Below, piece by piece: positions 1 to 6,670 of a DNA stretch of 64,000 nt; within the stretch, counting starts at the first letter, position 1; the number at the start of each line of letters is the position of its first letter. The position numbers were made by a program, and so were the translations under genes. Source of the stretch: an uncultured Mycoplasma sp. (GTDB taxonomy: Bacteria; Bacillota_I; Bacilli_A; RF39; UBA660). The stretch lies in the NCBI GenBank assembly GCA_902493595.1, contig CABUPU010000002.1, forward strand, positions 1 through 64,000, read 5' to 3'. Under the pieces are notes generated by a model. That model had not been told where the DNA came from. It ran no database searches and saw nothing but the letters and a program-made list of their open reading frames with translations.

Positions 1-814
1 ATTAACAATTAATAGTTGGGATGGTTCAGGAGCAAATAAAACGGTATATGCATTTACAAAAGATAATGTAGATAATATTCAAACAAAAACAGCATCATAT
101 AAAGTTTATGCGGTGTGTACAGAAACCGTATTTAAAAGTTATGGTTCATGTTCAAGCGTTTGTGGTGGCGGTCAACTATACGAATATCGTAATGATAAGT
201 ATTTAAATACATCATGCGATGGATATTATGGTTCACCATGTAATACACAAGATTGTTGTTCATCGACATATTTAAGTTATTCAAGAGAAACAGGCTGTTC
301 AACAAGCTGTGGAAGTGGAACAACAACTATATATTATGATAAAATATCTAACTACGACGGATCATATTGTGGAACTCAAACATCATATGGTTCTTGCTAT
401 GATGATTCAGGATGTTATTACCCAGAACCTGATCCAGACCCAACACCTAATCCAAATCCAGGTGGCGGTGGTGGCGGTAGCAGTAATTGCGATACCATAA
501 ACGGTAATAGGTGTGATAGATCGGCAGATATATTATACTGGATTTCAGATTGTTGTGATGGAGTATGTAACTATGCTGCAAAAGCTGGTTCAACGGCTTA
601 TGGTACAATATCAAGAAGTAGATTATCAGCAGCATCAAATTGTTCATCATATGGCCCAGGAACAGGTGGTGGCGGTTCATCAGGTGGAGGATCTTCCGGA
701 GGAACATGCAGATGTACATCAGATAGTCAATGTGGTTCTAATATGTATTGTAGTAATCAATATTGTTGTAGAAAAAATTCTTTAAGTAATGGAAGGGCGG
801 ATTGTTGCGCATAA
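1..814 (+). CDS. Cys/Gly-rich surface protein, 3' part (5' end outside window)
   Basis: The frame is open from base 2, so the true start lies upstream; a GTG at 113 is internal. The visible part starts with an Ig-like tail (SWDGSGANKTVYAF), followed by Cys-rich segments such as GSCSSVCGGG that resemble thrombospondin type 1 repeats. A Pro/Asp/Asn linker (PEPDPDPTPNPNP) and poly-Gly/Ser spacers separate further Cys-rich blocks, ending in ADCCA. Such Cys-rich modules joined by Gly/Pro linkers are typical of secreted or surface-attached proteins. There is no C-terminal membrane anchor or LPXTG motif. The stop overlaps the ATG of the next lipoprotein gene by one base, so they are probably co-transcribed. 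The exact function is unknown. Confidence 0.7.
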   Translation, partial: LTINSWDGSGANKTVYAFTKDNVDNIQTKTASYKVYAVCTETVFKSYGSCSSVCGGGQLYEYRNDKYLNTSCDGYYGSPCNTQDCCSSTYLSYSRETGCSTSCGSGTTTIYYDKISNYDGSYCGTQTSYGSCYDDSGCYYPEPDPDPTPNPNPGGGGGGSSNCDTINGNRCDRSADILYWISDCCDGVCNYAAKAGSTAYGTISRSRLSAASNCSSYGPGTGGGGSSGGGSSGGTCRCTSDSQCGSNMYCSNQYCCRKNSLSNGRADCCA

Positions 815-1269
815 TGAAAAATAAAGTATTAATGATTATTATGGTAGCTGGTACATTGTTTCTTACTGGCTGCCATAGTAATAAAAATAATATTTCAAGT
901 AATGATTTAGTTTTAAAAAAAGCTATAACAAAAGAGGAATTAATTGGTTGTTATGAAAAAAACGGAGCATTTATTTATAATGATGAAAAAGTATTAGATA
1001 ACTCATATTTTGAAAGTACAGTAAAAATTGATGATGCTTTTGTAGAGGTTTGTTTTAAAGAAACAAATGAATGTGTAAAAATGAATTATATATATAATAA
1101 TTCAAGAATAAGCCTTAATAGCGATACTACTGTGTTTGCTAAGTACTACGATGTTATATACTTTGATCCAAACGATGCAAAATATAATTTAATTTTAAAA
1201 AGTAAAATAGATGATTATATGAGAACATATTCATATTTTAAGAAAGTAGAGTGTGCAAATGAAGATTAA
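814..1269 (+). CDS. small predicted lipoprotein
   Basis: 151 residues. The start at ATG 814 is chosen over in-frame TTG codons at 802 and 805, because it follows a purine-rich GGAAGGG at 791-797 and begins a good signal peptide. The signal peptide (MKNKVLMIIMVAG) ends in a lipobox LTGC, giving an N-terminal lipid-modified Cys near residue 19 after processing. The mature part (about 130 aa) is Lys/Asp rich and matches no family I recognise. It overlaps both neighbours (1 base upstream, 11 bases downstream), which indicates a single operon with the Cys-rich surface protein and the next lipoprotein. Confidence 0.7.
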   Translation: MKNKVLMIIMVAGTLFLTGCHSNKNNISSNDLVLKKAITKEELIGCYEKNGAFIYNDEKVLDNSYFESTVKIDDAFVEVCFKETNECVKMNYIYNNSRISLNSDTTVFAKYYDVIYFDPNDAKYNLILKSKIDDYMRTYSYFKKVECANED

Positions 1270-1687
1270 AATAATTTCTTTGTTAACAGTATTACTATTA
1301 ATTTGTTCTTGTCAAAGTAAAGAAAGTAAATTAGAAAGAGTTAAATTAGAGAGTAAGGATAATATTACTTTAGTAAAACAGAATTTATACGGAACATGGA
1401 GTATATTAGAAACTAGTATTTATGATAAAGATGTTTTAGTTCATTATTATTCAACAAAAGGTTCAATTACATTTGATGCTGAAAATATGAATTTTTGCAT
1501 CGATGATAAATGTTCAAAAGCCCATTATGAGATTGAAGATAATAGTATTAAAATTGCAGATGGTGAGGATTTTCCTTTAACTAATATAAGTGTTATGTTA
1601 ATGGAAGCGGAAGACCCTATGCTATATTTATTCTACCCAATGGATGGATTAAAATATAAAATAACATGTAATTTAAACGAAAATTAG
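1259..1687 (+). CDS. small predicted lipoprotein
   Basis: 142 residues from ATG 1259; an in-frame GTG lies two codons earlier. The N-terminus (MKIKIISLLTVLLLICSC) is a short signal peptide with a lipobox-like ICSC. The mature domain contains GTWSILETS followed by beta-rich spacing (TFDAENMNFCIDDKC), which suggests a small lipocalin-like or META-like beta barrel, but this is only an impression. It is the last gene of the surface-protein operon and its TAG stop sits inside a terminator palindrome. Confidence 0.65.
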   Translation: MKIKIISLLTVLLLICSCQSKESKLERVKLESKDNITLVKQNLYGTWSILETSIYDKDVLVHYYSTKGSITFDAENMNFCIDDKCSKAHYEIEDNSIKIADGEDFPLTNISVMLMEAEDPMLYLFYPMDGLKYKITCNLNEN

Positions 1688-1706
1688 AGAATTCTCTAAT
1701 TTTTTT
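1681..1706 (+). terminator. intrinsic terminator of the lipoprotein operon
   Basis: A perfect palindrome centred on GAATTC (AATTAGAGAATTCTCTAATT, 1682-1701) runs directly into a T run. The stop codon of the preceding gene is part of the stem. Confidence 0.8.
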
Positions 1707-1734
1707 AGGTAAAAAATCATATAATTTTTACTAC

Positions 1735-1762
1735 TTGACAAATATAATAGATATGATATAAT
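1735..1762 (+). promoter_or_regulatory. sigma-A promoter of greA
   Basis: Consensus TTGACA (1735-1740) and TATAAT (1757-1762) are separated by 16 bases. A GGAGAG ribosome site (1788-1793) lies before the greA ATG at 1803. Confidence 0.9.
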
Positions 1763-1802
1763 TTTTATCGACAAATTAAATTAGCAAGGAGAGATAGAAA
1801 AA

Positions 1803-2264
1803 ATGAAAAAAGATAGTTTTATAATTACAGCTGAGGGATATTTAAAACTTGAGGAAGAGTTAAATGAACTAAAAAATGTCAGAAGACCTCAAATAATTAA
1901 AGCGTTAAAGGATGCTAGAGCTCAAGGCGATTTATCAGAAAATTCTGATTATGATGCTGCAAGAGATGCTCAAGGTAAAGTTGAATCAAGAATTAAAGAA
2001 CTTGAATATAGACTTGAACATAGTGAAATAGCTAAAATTGAAAAGGGTGGTAAAGTAAGTGTTGGATCCACTGTTACAATTGATGATGATGGAGATGAAG
2101 ATACTTATAAAATCGTAGGTTCTGCAGAAGCTGATGCATTTAATAACTTGATTAGTAATGTTTCACCTTTAGGACAGGCTTTAATGTCTCATAAAGAGGG
2201 AGATATTGTTACTGTTGAATCACCAAATGGAGAATATTCTGTTAAAATTCTAAAAGTATGTTAA
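1803..2264 (+). CDS. greA: transcription elongation factor GreA
   Basis: 153 residues, close to the usual 155-160. GreA enters the RNA polymerase secondary channel and stimulates cleavage of backtracked transcripts. The N-terminal coiled coil covers about residues 1-75, with the acidic tip in GDLSENSDYDAARDA (Asp43 and Glu46 being the expected metal-coordinating residues). The C-terminal FKBP-like domain includes VTIDDDGDEDTYKIVG and SPLGQALM. It stands alone between its own promoter and terminator. This is a confident family assignment from the tip motif and full length. Confidence 0.96.
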   Translation: MKKDSFIITAEGYLKLEEELNELKNVRRPQIIKALKDARAQGDLSENSDYDAARDAQGKVESRIKELEYRLEHSEIAKIEKGGKVSVGSTVTIDDDGDEDTYKIVGSAEADAFNNLISNVSPLGQALMSHKEGDIVTVESPNGEYSVKILKVC

Positions 2265-2278
2265 TTGCATACTTTTTT
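2253..2278 (+). terminator. greA terminator
   Basis: AAAGTATG (2253-2260) pairs with CATACTTT (2268-2275) and continues into a T run. The greA stop lies in the loop region. Confidence 0.8.
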
Positions 2279-2372
2279 GTATATTTCAGTATATTTTTAT
2301 ATATATAAAAATTATAAATAAATATAGAAAAATAAATATGTATATAAAATGTAATTTTTGTGATAAATATGT

Positions 2373-2395
2373 TATAATATATTTATTAAGGAGGT
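2373..2395 (+). promoter_or_regulatory. promoter -10 and strong RBS of the toxin-antitoxin pair
   Basis: TATAAT at 2373-2378 with no clear -35 box; a near-perfect AAGGAGGT lies at 2388-2395, just before ATG 2400. Confidence 0.6.
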
Positions 2396-2399
2396 CCAT

Positions 2400-2891
2400 A
2401 TGGAAAAAGTTGAAAATATTGCTAAATACATTTTATCTTTAGATAAAAATAATGATATATTTATTAATAAATTAATCCACTTACAAGGAAGAGATTGTTA
2501 TGAAGGTAATGTTAGATTAAATAAATATTTACATATTATGCAAATGGTTTACTTTGCTATGACAGATAATAAACTATTCAATGAGGATATGTATGCTTCC
2601 CCCAATGGAGTAGTAGTTAATACTGTTATGAATAATTATGCATATTTGAAATCAAATAGAGATTCTTATACTATATCAGATGAAAATGTTAAATCATATA
2701 TTGAAAAAATGTTTAATATTTTGAAGTATGCTCCTTTACAAGATTTAATAGAAATATCTCATCAAGATGAAGAATGGAAGAAAAAACATAGTTTTTACAA
2801 AAAAAATGATCAATTAATAGATGTAGATAGTCAAAAAGAAAATTATAAAATTATGTGTGCAGATTTTATAGATATGTTAAATAATGATTGA
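2400..2891 (+). CDS. Panacea-domain (DUF4065-like) antitoxin candidate
   Basis: 163 residues. The core KYLHIMQMVYFAM followed by a short gap, LFNEDMYASPNGVVV and a downstream helix matches the layout of Panacea/DUF4065 (SocA/GepA-like) domains, in which a Leu/Tyr-rich helix is followed by LF(D/N)E...A..(N/H)GPVV. Panacea proteins are known antitoxins that neutralise many unrelated toxins by direct binding. The gene overlaps the next one by 8 bases, the order expected of an antitoxin-first pair. The acidic and Lys-rich C-terminus (about residues 105-163) would be the partner-specific part. The domain call rests on motif resemblance, not a search. Confidence 0.65.
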   Translation: MEKVENIAKYILSLDKNNDIFINKLIHLQGRDCYEGNVRLNKYLHIMQMVYFAMTDNKLFNEDMYASPNGVVVNTVMNNYAYLKSNRDSYTISDENVKSYIEKMFNILKYAPLQDLIEISHQDEEWKKKHSFYKKNDQLIDVDSQKENYKIMCADFIDMLNND

Positions 2892-3369
2892 AATTGGACA
2901 AGTTTTATCATTAAAAATAAGGTTTAATAATTCCGGAGCGGTTGCAAGCGTATCGCATCCTGTTCTTGTTATAGGGATAGATAAAGAGAAAAATATTTTA
3001 GAAGTAGCACACATCGATTCTATTACCGAAGAGAAAAAATGGAAAGCATTGTTAAAATCTAATGTAAGAATAAGAAAGTCTAATCCACCTGAAACTGTTA
3101 TAGATAAAGATAGTTTTGTTCAAATTGACAACATTATTCAATTAGAAAACTTTGCTGAATTAGAAAACAAAAGAAGACAAACAGATAAGTTGAGTAGTGA
3201 AAAATTTAGTAAAGTATTACGAAGTTATAATGAGTATAAGGATAATGAGTGGATAGATGATAATAAAAAAGTCTTTATGACTAAAGAAGAAATTATATCT
3301 TTAAATGAAGATTTAAAATATCTATTAAAAGTTAAAATTTTTAATAGCTATTTTTTAATTAAAATATAA
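2884..3369 (+). CDS. toxin candidate partner of the Panacea antitoxin (MazF/PemK-like fold possible)
   Basis: 161 residues starting at ATG 2884 inside the end of the antitoxin gene. The first 60 residues (IEIGQVLSLKIRF, then VSHPVLVIGID and LEVAHID) have the beta-strand pattern of PemK/MazF-type mRNA interferases: an IGQV opening, a xHPVLVI strand and a following strand. The remaining 100 residues are charged and helical (ENKRRQTDKLSSEKF). Translational coupling with the Panacea gene supports a toxin role. I see no certain catalytic signature, so the enzymatic class is inferred. Confidence 0.5.
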   Translation: MIEIGQVLSLKIRFNNSGAVASVSHPVLVIGIDKEKNILEVAHIDSITEEKKWKALLKSNVRIRKSNPPETVIDKDSFVQIDNIIQLENFAELENKRRQTDKLSSEKFSKVLRSYNEYKDNEWIDDNKKVFMTKEEIISLNEDLKYLLKVKIFNSYFLIKI

Positions 3370-3373
3370 AAAA

Positions 3374-3473
3374 ACTAGTCAAATTGACTAGTATAGTAAA
3401 TGTGTCCTAGACACTTGATCCTGTACTATAAAAATAGTACTGAATGAAGAATTTCTACTTCAGGCTTTCGCCT
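3374..3473 (+). other. cluster of five hairpins downstream of the toxin gene
   Basis: Five inverted repeats follow the toxin stop: 3374-3382/3384-3392, GTGTC/GACAC at 3402-3414, GTACTA/TAGTAC at 3423-3440, TGAAG/CTTCA at 3445-3462 and AGGC/GCCT at 3462-3473. TATAGTA (3392-3398) can also pair with TACTATA (3424-3430), enclosing the second hairpin. There is no long T run, so this is not a simple terminator; it may be a structured 3' UTR or small RNA. Confidence 0.4.
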
Positions 3474-3533
3474 TTGTGATTTAATTATACTATATATAAT
3501 ATGCATAATTCAAGTAAAAGTATACATTTTTAA

Positions 3534-4010
3534 CTATAATTTATAGTTCGTATATTCTTTTAGTATGCTTCTATCTATCTCATTTAAAAAAGAATCAGGA
3601 ACAATTATTTCATTTAAATAGTCATATTTGTTTATTGGGTTAATTATTATTAATTTACTTATAGTTTTTATATGTTTAATACATGCATACGATATTATGT
3701 TTTTACATTTTTTATAATATGTTAAACATACATTTATATTTCTTTTTAATTCTTTATCTGTCTCATTTTCTAATAAAGTTTTTAAATTATTAACTTTGTT
3801 TTCATCATATATAATATTTCCAAGATTAATATTATATTTATTTGATATAGATGTAATAGGTATTACATTTAACACAGGATTATATATATTATCCTCTTTG
3901 TTTAAGATGGTAGTGTAATGATTACTAGAAAATTCACTTTCTAGATTTGCATCAAGTCTAACTTTAATAATACTTTTTCGTTTGTACTTTTTAAAAATTT
4001 CAGGCTTATT
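3534..4010 (-). pseudogene. MazF/PemK-family toxin-like gene lacking a start
   Basis: The minus frame is open from 4010 to the stop at 3534 but has no ATG; the first possible start is GTG at 3875, which would drop the conserved N-terminus. Upstream codons in the same frame read KKYKRKSIIKV, then SEFSSNHYTTILNKEDN and NPVLNVIPITS. These resemble the opening of PemK/MazF toxins (KRGxIxxV...GSEfsgxHfavVL...VIPltS). A TAA at 4011-4013 closes the frame upstream. I read it as a 5'-damaged toxin gene next to the Panacea pair. The C-terminal 100 residues are Lys/Asn rich without further motifs. Confidence 0.5.
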
Positions 4011-4083
4011 TTAAATTATTCTTATGTGTATTTATTAATTTTAAATATTTTATTATTACCTTCTTTATAACAAAATAATATTA

Positions 4084-4166
4084 CAAATATATGTTTGCTA
4101 TTTGCATATTAAAAATATAACTCTAAATTTACTATTTGTCAATATTAAATTACAAAAAAATGTTTG
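4084..4166. repeat. two imperfect palindromes of the CAAA...TTTG type
   Basis: CAAATATATGTTTG (4084-4097) and CAAAAAAATGTTTG (4153-4166) share the form CAAAnnnATGTTTG, and a third copy lies at 4522-4535. The rest of 4011-4640 holds no gene on the plus strand and is AT-rich. They could be operator sites for an unseen regulator. Confidence 0.3.
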
Positions 4167-4375
4167 CTTTAAATATTGATATAAAATAATTATTGTTAAA
4201 ATATTTAAATTTATTTGGTAATAAAAGAAGTTATAATAAAATATCTTTTATTTGTATTAATTTAATATTAGTATATTAAATTAATTATATGAAGATTTAG
4301 CTAATAATTGGATAGATTTATATAGACATTGATGTTTTAAATAAAAAAATATTATATTTGATTTATCATTAAATA

Positions 4376-4452
4376 AAATAAAAAACTCCATCCTTCCTAC
4401 ATAAACCTTTCACGTACTAAACGTAAAGCTTCGAATTGAACAGAGTTCTTAT
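4376..4452 (-). ncRNA. putative structured small RNA
   Basis: A consensus minus-strand promoter (4459-4487) fires into a short segment without a convincing gene. The RNA can form a hairpin GAACTCTGTTC (complement of 4438-4448) and a longer hairpin at 4407-4428, made of CUUU-ACGU and ACGU-G-AAAG around a UUAGU loop. The 5' segment AACUC can pair with the 3' GAGUU at 4384-4388, directly before a U-rich end. A purine-rich GUAGGAAGGAUGG stretch is left single-stranded. This organisation suggests an independent about 75-nt RNA. The family is not recognised. Confidence 0.4.
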
Positions 4453-4458
4453 AGAGTA

Positions 4459-4487
4459 ATAGTATCAATTTTAATGATAATTGTCAA
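4459..4487 (-). promoter_or_regulatory. minus-strand promoter of the putative small RNA
   Basis: Read on the minus strand, TTGACA (4482-4487) and TACTAT (4459-4464) are separated by 17 bases. Confidence 0.55.
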
Positions 4488-4521
4488 TGCTAGTATACTT
4501 ACACTTCAATATATTTTATAA

Positions 4522-4535
4522 CAAAAACATGTTTG
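4522..4535. repeat. third CAAA...TTTG palindrome, upstream of the surface-protein gene
   Basis: CAAAAACATGTTTG, the copy closest to a perfect palindrome, lies about 105 bases before the ATG at 4641. Confidence 0.3.
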
Positions 4536-4640
4536 TATTTTAAACTTAGATGTAAAAAAATAATTTTTTTGTAAAAAATACTTTTAGAAACTATTAAAAT
4601 GTGGTATCATTTTGATAGATAGTAGAAAGGTATTTTTATT

Positions 4641-6506
4641 ATGAAATTAAAAGATAAAATAATTAAAAATAGAGTAGGAATATTAATATTTATTGGTGTT
4701 TTATTAGTAGTAACAATTATTATAGGTATTTCTTATGCATATTTCTTTAATATAGAAATTAAAAATAATAATACTATATCCGGTAATATTAATACTAAAT
4801 ATTATACATTTGAAAGTAGTGGTAATAGCACTTTATCATTAACTATAAATCAAAGTGATTTAGATATGGCAAATGCTAGTAATGATTATAGTTCTTTTGT
4901 AAGTGGAAATGGTGGTAATATTAATGTTTCTCTTAATACAAATGGACTTAAAAAAGTTTATTGTAGTTATGATTTAGTATATGTTCCAAGTACAGCATAT
5001 ACTCCAAGTAGTGGAGCAACAAATGCAGGTTTAAAAGAATTTACTTTAAGTGGTACTTCAGATAAAGGAAATTCATTTAGTGAAATAGATGTATCTGGTT
5101 CTAGTGAAGTTACATTAATAAGTGGTATAAAAATTTCTACAGATACAAATATTTTAGAAAAATGGTCTTTTACTGCTAAATATTATAATTTAGATGTTAT
5201 ACAAGATAATGTAGTCGGTAAAACTTTTAAAGGTAATATTAAAGTAGCTAATACTGATTGTTCATTTAGTAATCCAAATGATTCTCTTGGTGGGGATTAT
5301 GTTTTATTAAAAAGTACGGGATCAGTTTCTTTAAATACAGCAAAAAATAAAATTGTTAAAAAAGGTATTCCTGATTTTTCAACGACTGCTACAACAAATG
5401 AAGGTATGTATTCAGCAAAAGATGATTTAGGAACATCTTATTATTTCAGAGGAGCAGTAGATAATAATTGGGTACAATTTGGTTCTATAGTTGCTGGAAA
5501 ATGCCAATATAAATATTCTGATACCCATTATATGGACGTATATTCTTATGAACCAGCTGGTCTTGTTACTACAAAAGATGAATGTTTGTCTACTCAAGTT
5601 TGCTATAATTCTACGGATGCTGTTGTAGGTTTAAATGAAACAGAATGCAATAACTTTGGCGGAAATTTTAGCGGTATGGCAGAGTGGGTTGAAAATGAAA
5701 AAAACTTATATTGGAGAATAATAAGAGTAAATGGTGATGGCAGTATAAGAATGATATATACAGGAACAACCGCTCCAAAAGAAAGTACTAAAGTAGTAAT
5801 GACAGGAACAGGTACTCAAATCAATGAAAAAACATATCCATTTAATGTTAGCAAAGATAAAGCAGAATATGTAGGTTATATGTATACCTTAGGACAACAA
5901 CATGGAACAAGTCAAAGTAGTTATATAAAAACATGTTTAGAAGATTGGTATAAAACAACATCATTAGAAACAGATAGTGCAACAAAAGAGTTAGTATCAC
6001 AAGATCAAATATTCTGTAATGATAGAAGTGCTTCAACTTCAGATGTTACTTATTCAAATACAAACTATACAACATTACCAAGTTGGAATTCTACTGGAAC
6101 ACAGTATTATTATGGAGCATATGGAAGATTATATAAAAGTAAAAGCCCAGTATTAACTTGTACAACAGCAAGTGATAAATTTACATCAAAGAAAAGTAGT
6201 ATAGGAAATAAAGCGTTAGATTACCCAGTAGGATTAATAACGGCGGATGAAATAGCGATGGCCGGAGGAGTATATGAAACAAGCAACAGTACATATTATT
6301 TGTATACAAACCAAATGTATTGGTCCGGTTCGCCTGGTACTTTCGGTTCAAGTGGAAATGCTAATGGGTTTAAAGTAGATTTTTCAGGTTATTTGAATAA
6401 TTATACTGTTTTTTATGATATTGGCGCCCGTCCCGTCGTTTCTCTATCCTCTAAAGCCAAGTTATCAGGCAGTGGAACATATAATGATGTTTACAGAGTA
6501 AATTAA
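4641..6506 (+). CDS. exported surface protein with C-terminal DUF6273/FGE-like variable domain
   Basis: 621 residues. Residues about 12-33 form a hydrophobic signal/anchor ending in ISYAYF, the type cut by SipW-like peptidases. The middle is Ser/Thr/Asn rich and beta-like. The C-terminal half has the order WRIIRVNGDGSIRMIY, EYVGYMY, FCNDRS, PVGLITADEIAMAGG, YWSGSP and finally GARPVVSL, which matches DUF6273-type lectin/FGE-fold domains of gut Firmicutes (WW.rSP ... GVRPAL). The stretch from Trp561 to the RP motif is base-compositionally distinct, with runs such as GGCGCCCGTCCCGTCG in a very AT-rich gene, suggesting a variable region. It is followed by a 9-bp hairpin at 6539. The ligand is unknown. 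Confidence 0.75.
   Translation: MKLKDKIIKNRVGILIFIGVLLVVTIIIGISYAYFFNIEIKNNNTISGNINTKYYTFESSGNSTLSLTINQSDLDMANASNDYSSFVSGNGGNINVSLNTNGLKKVYCSYDLVYVPSTAYTPSSGATNAGLKEFTLSGTSDKGNSFSEIDVSGSSEVTLISGIKISTDTNILEKWSFTAKYYNLDVIQDNVVGKTFKGNIKVANTDCSFSNPNDSLGGDYVLLKSTGSVSLNTAKNKIVKKGIPDFSTTATTNEGMYSAKDDLGTSYYFRGAVDNNWVQFGSIVAGKCQYKYSDTHYMDVYSYEPAGLVTTKDECLSTQVCYNSTDAVVGLNETECNNFGGNFSGMAEWVENEKNLYWRIIRVNGDGSIRMIYTGTTAPKESTKVVMTGTGTQINEKTYPFNVSKDKAEYVGYMYTLGQQHGTSQSSYIKTCLEDWYKTTSLETDSATKELVSQDQIFCNDRSASTSDVTYSNTNYTTLPSWNSTGTQYYYGAYGRLYKSKSPVLTCTTASDKFTSKKSSIGNKALDYPVGLITADEIAMAGGVYETSNSTYYLYTNQMYWSGSPGTFGSSGNANGFKVDFSGYLNNYTVFYDIGARPVVSLSSKAKLSGSGTYNDVYRVN
6321..6444 (+). other. putative DGR variable region VR1
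   Basis: Covers codons 561-601, from the WSGSP motif to the RPVVSL motif. GC content jumps at the 3' end (GGCGCCCGTCCCGTCG), as expected for the GC-rich block next to a DGR variable repeat. Codon pattern alone is less telling here than in VR2. Confidence 0.4.
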
Positions 6507-6538
6507 GCTATAGAGAAATACCTAAAAATCTAAATAAT

Positions 6539-6562
6539 CGAGGCTCGACTCTTCGAACCTCG
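6539..6562. other. GC-rich hairpin downstream of VR1
   Basis: CGAGG-C-TCGA pairs with TCGA-A-CCTCG around a four-base CTCT loop: nine base pairs with one mismatch. Hairpin/cruciforms with short loops just after variable repeats are known to aid DGR retrohoming. There is no T run, so a terminator is unlikely. Confidence 0.5.
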
Positions 6563-6623
6563 GCGAATAAAAATTGATGTGATTGAGATACTTCATACGA
6601 AGGTTAAAAATGAATAATTTGTT

Positions 6624-6643
6624 ACACCCCTTTATGGGGGTGT
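6624..6643. other. hairpin between the two surface-protein genes
   Basis: ACACCCC (6624-6630) pairs with GGGGTGT (6637-6643) around TTTATG. It precedes the RBS (GAAGG) of the next gene and lacks a T run. Confidence 0.5.
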
Positions 6644-6670
6644 ATAGTAAAAATATGAAAGAAGGTTTAT

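Noticed and set aside
447..719. His/Leu-rich minus-strand ORF opposite the Cys-rich protein
   Set aside because: It mirrors Gly/Asn/Tyr/Asp codons of the plus-strand gene, with no start signal.
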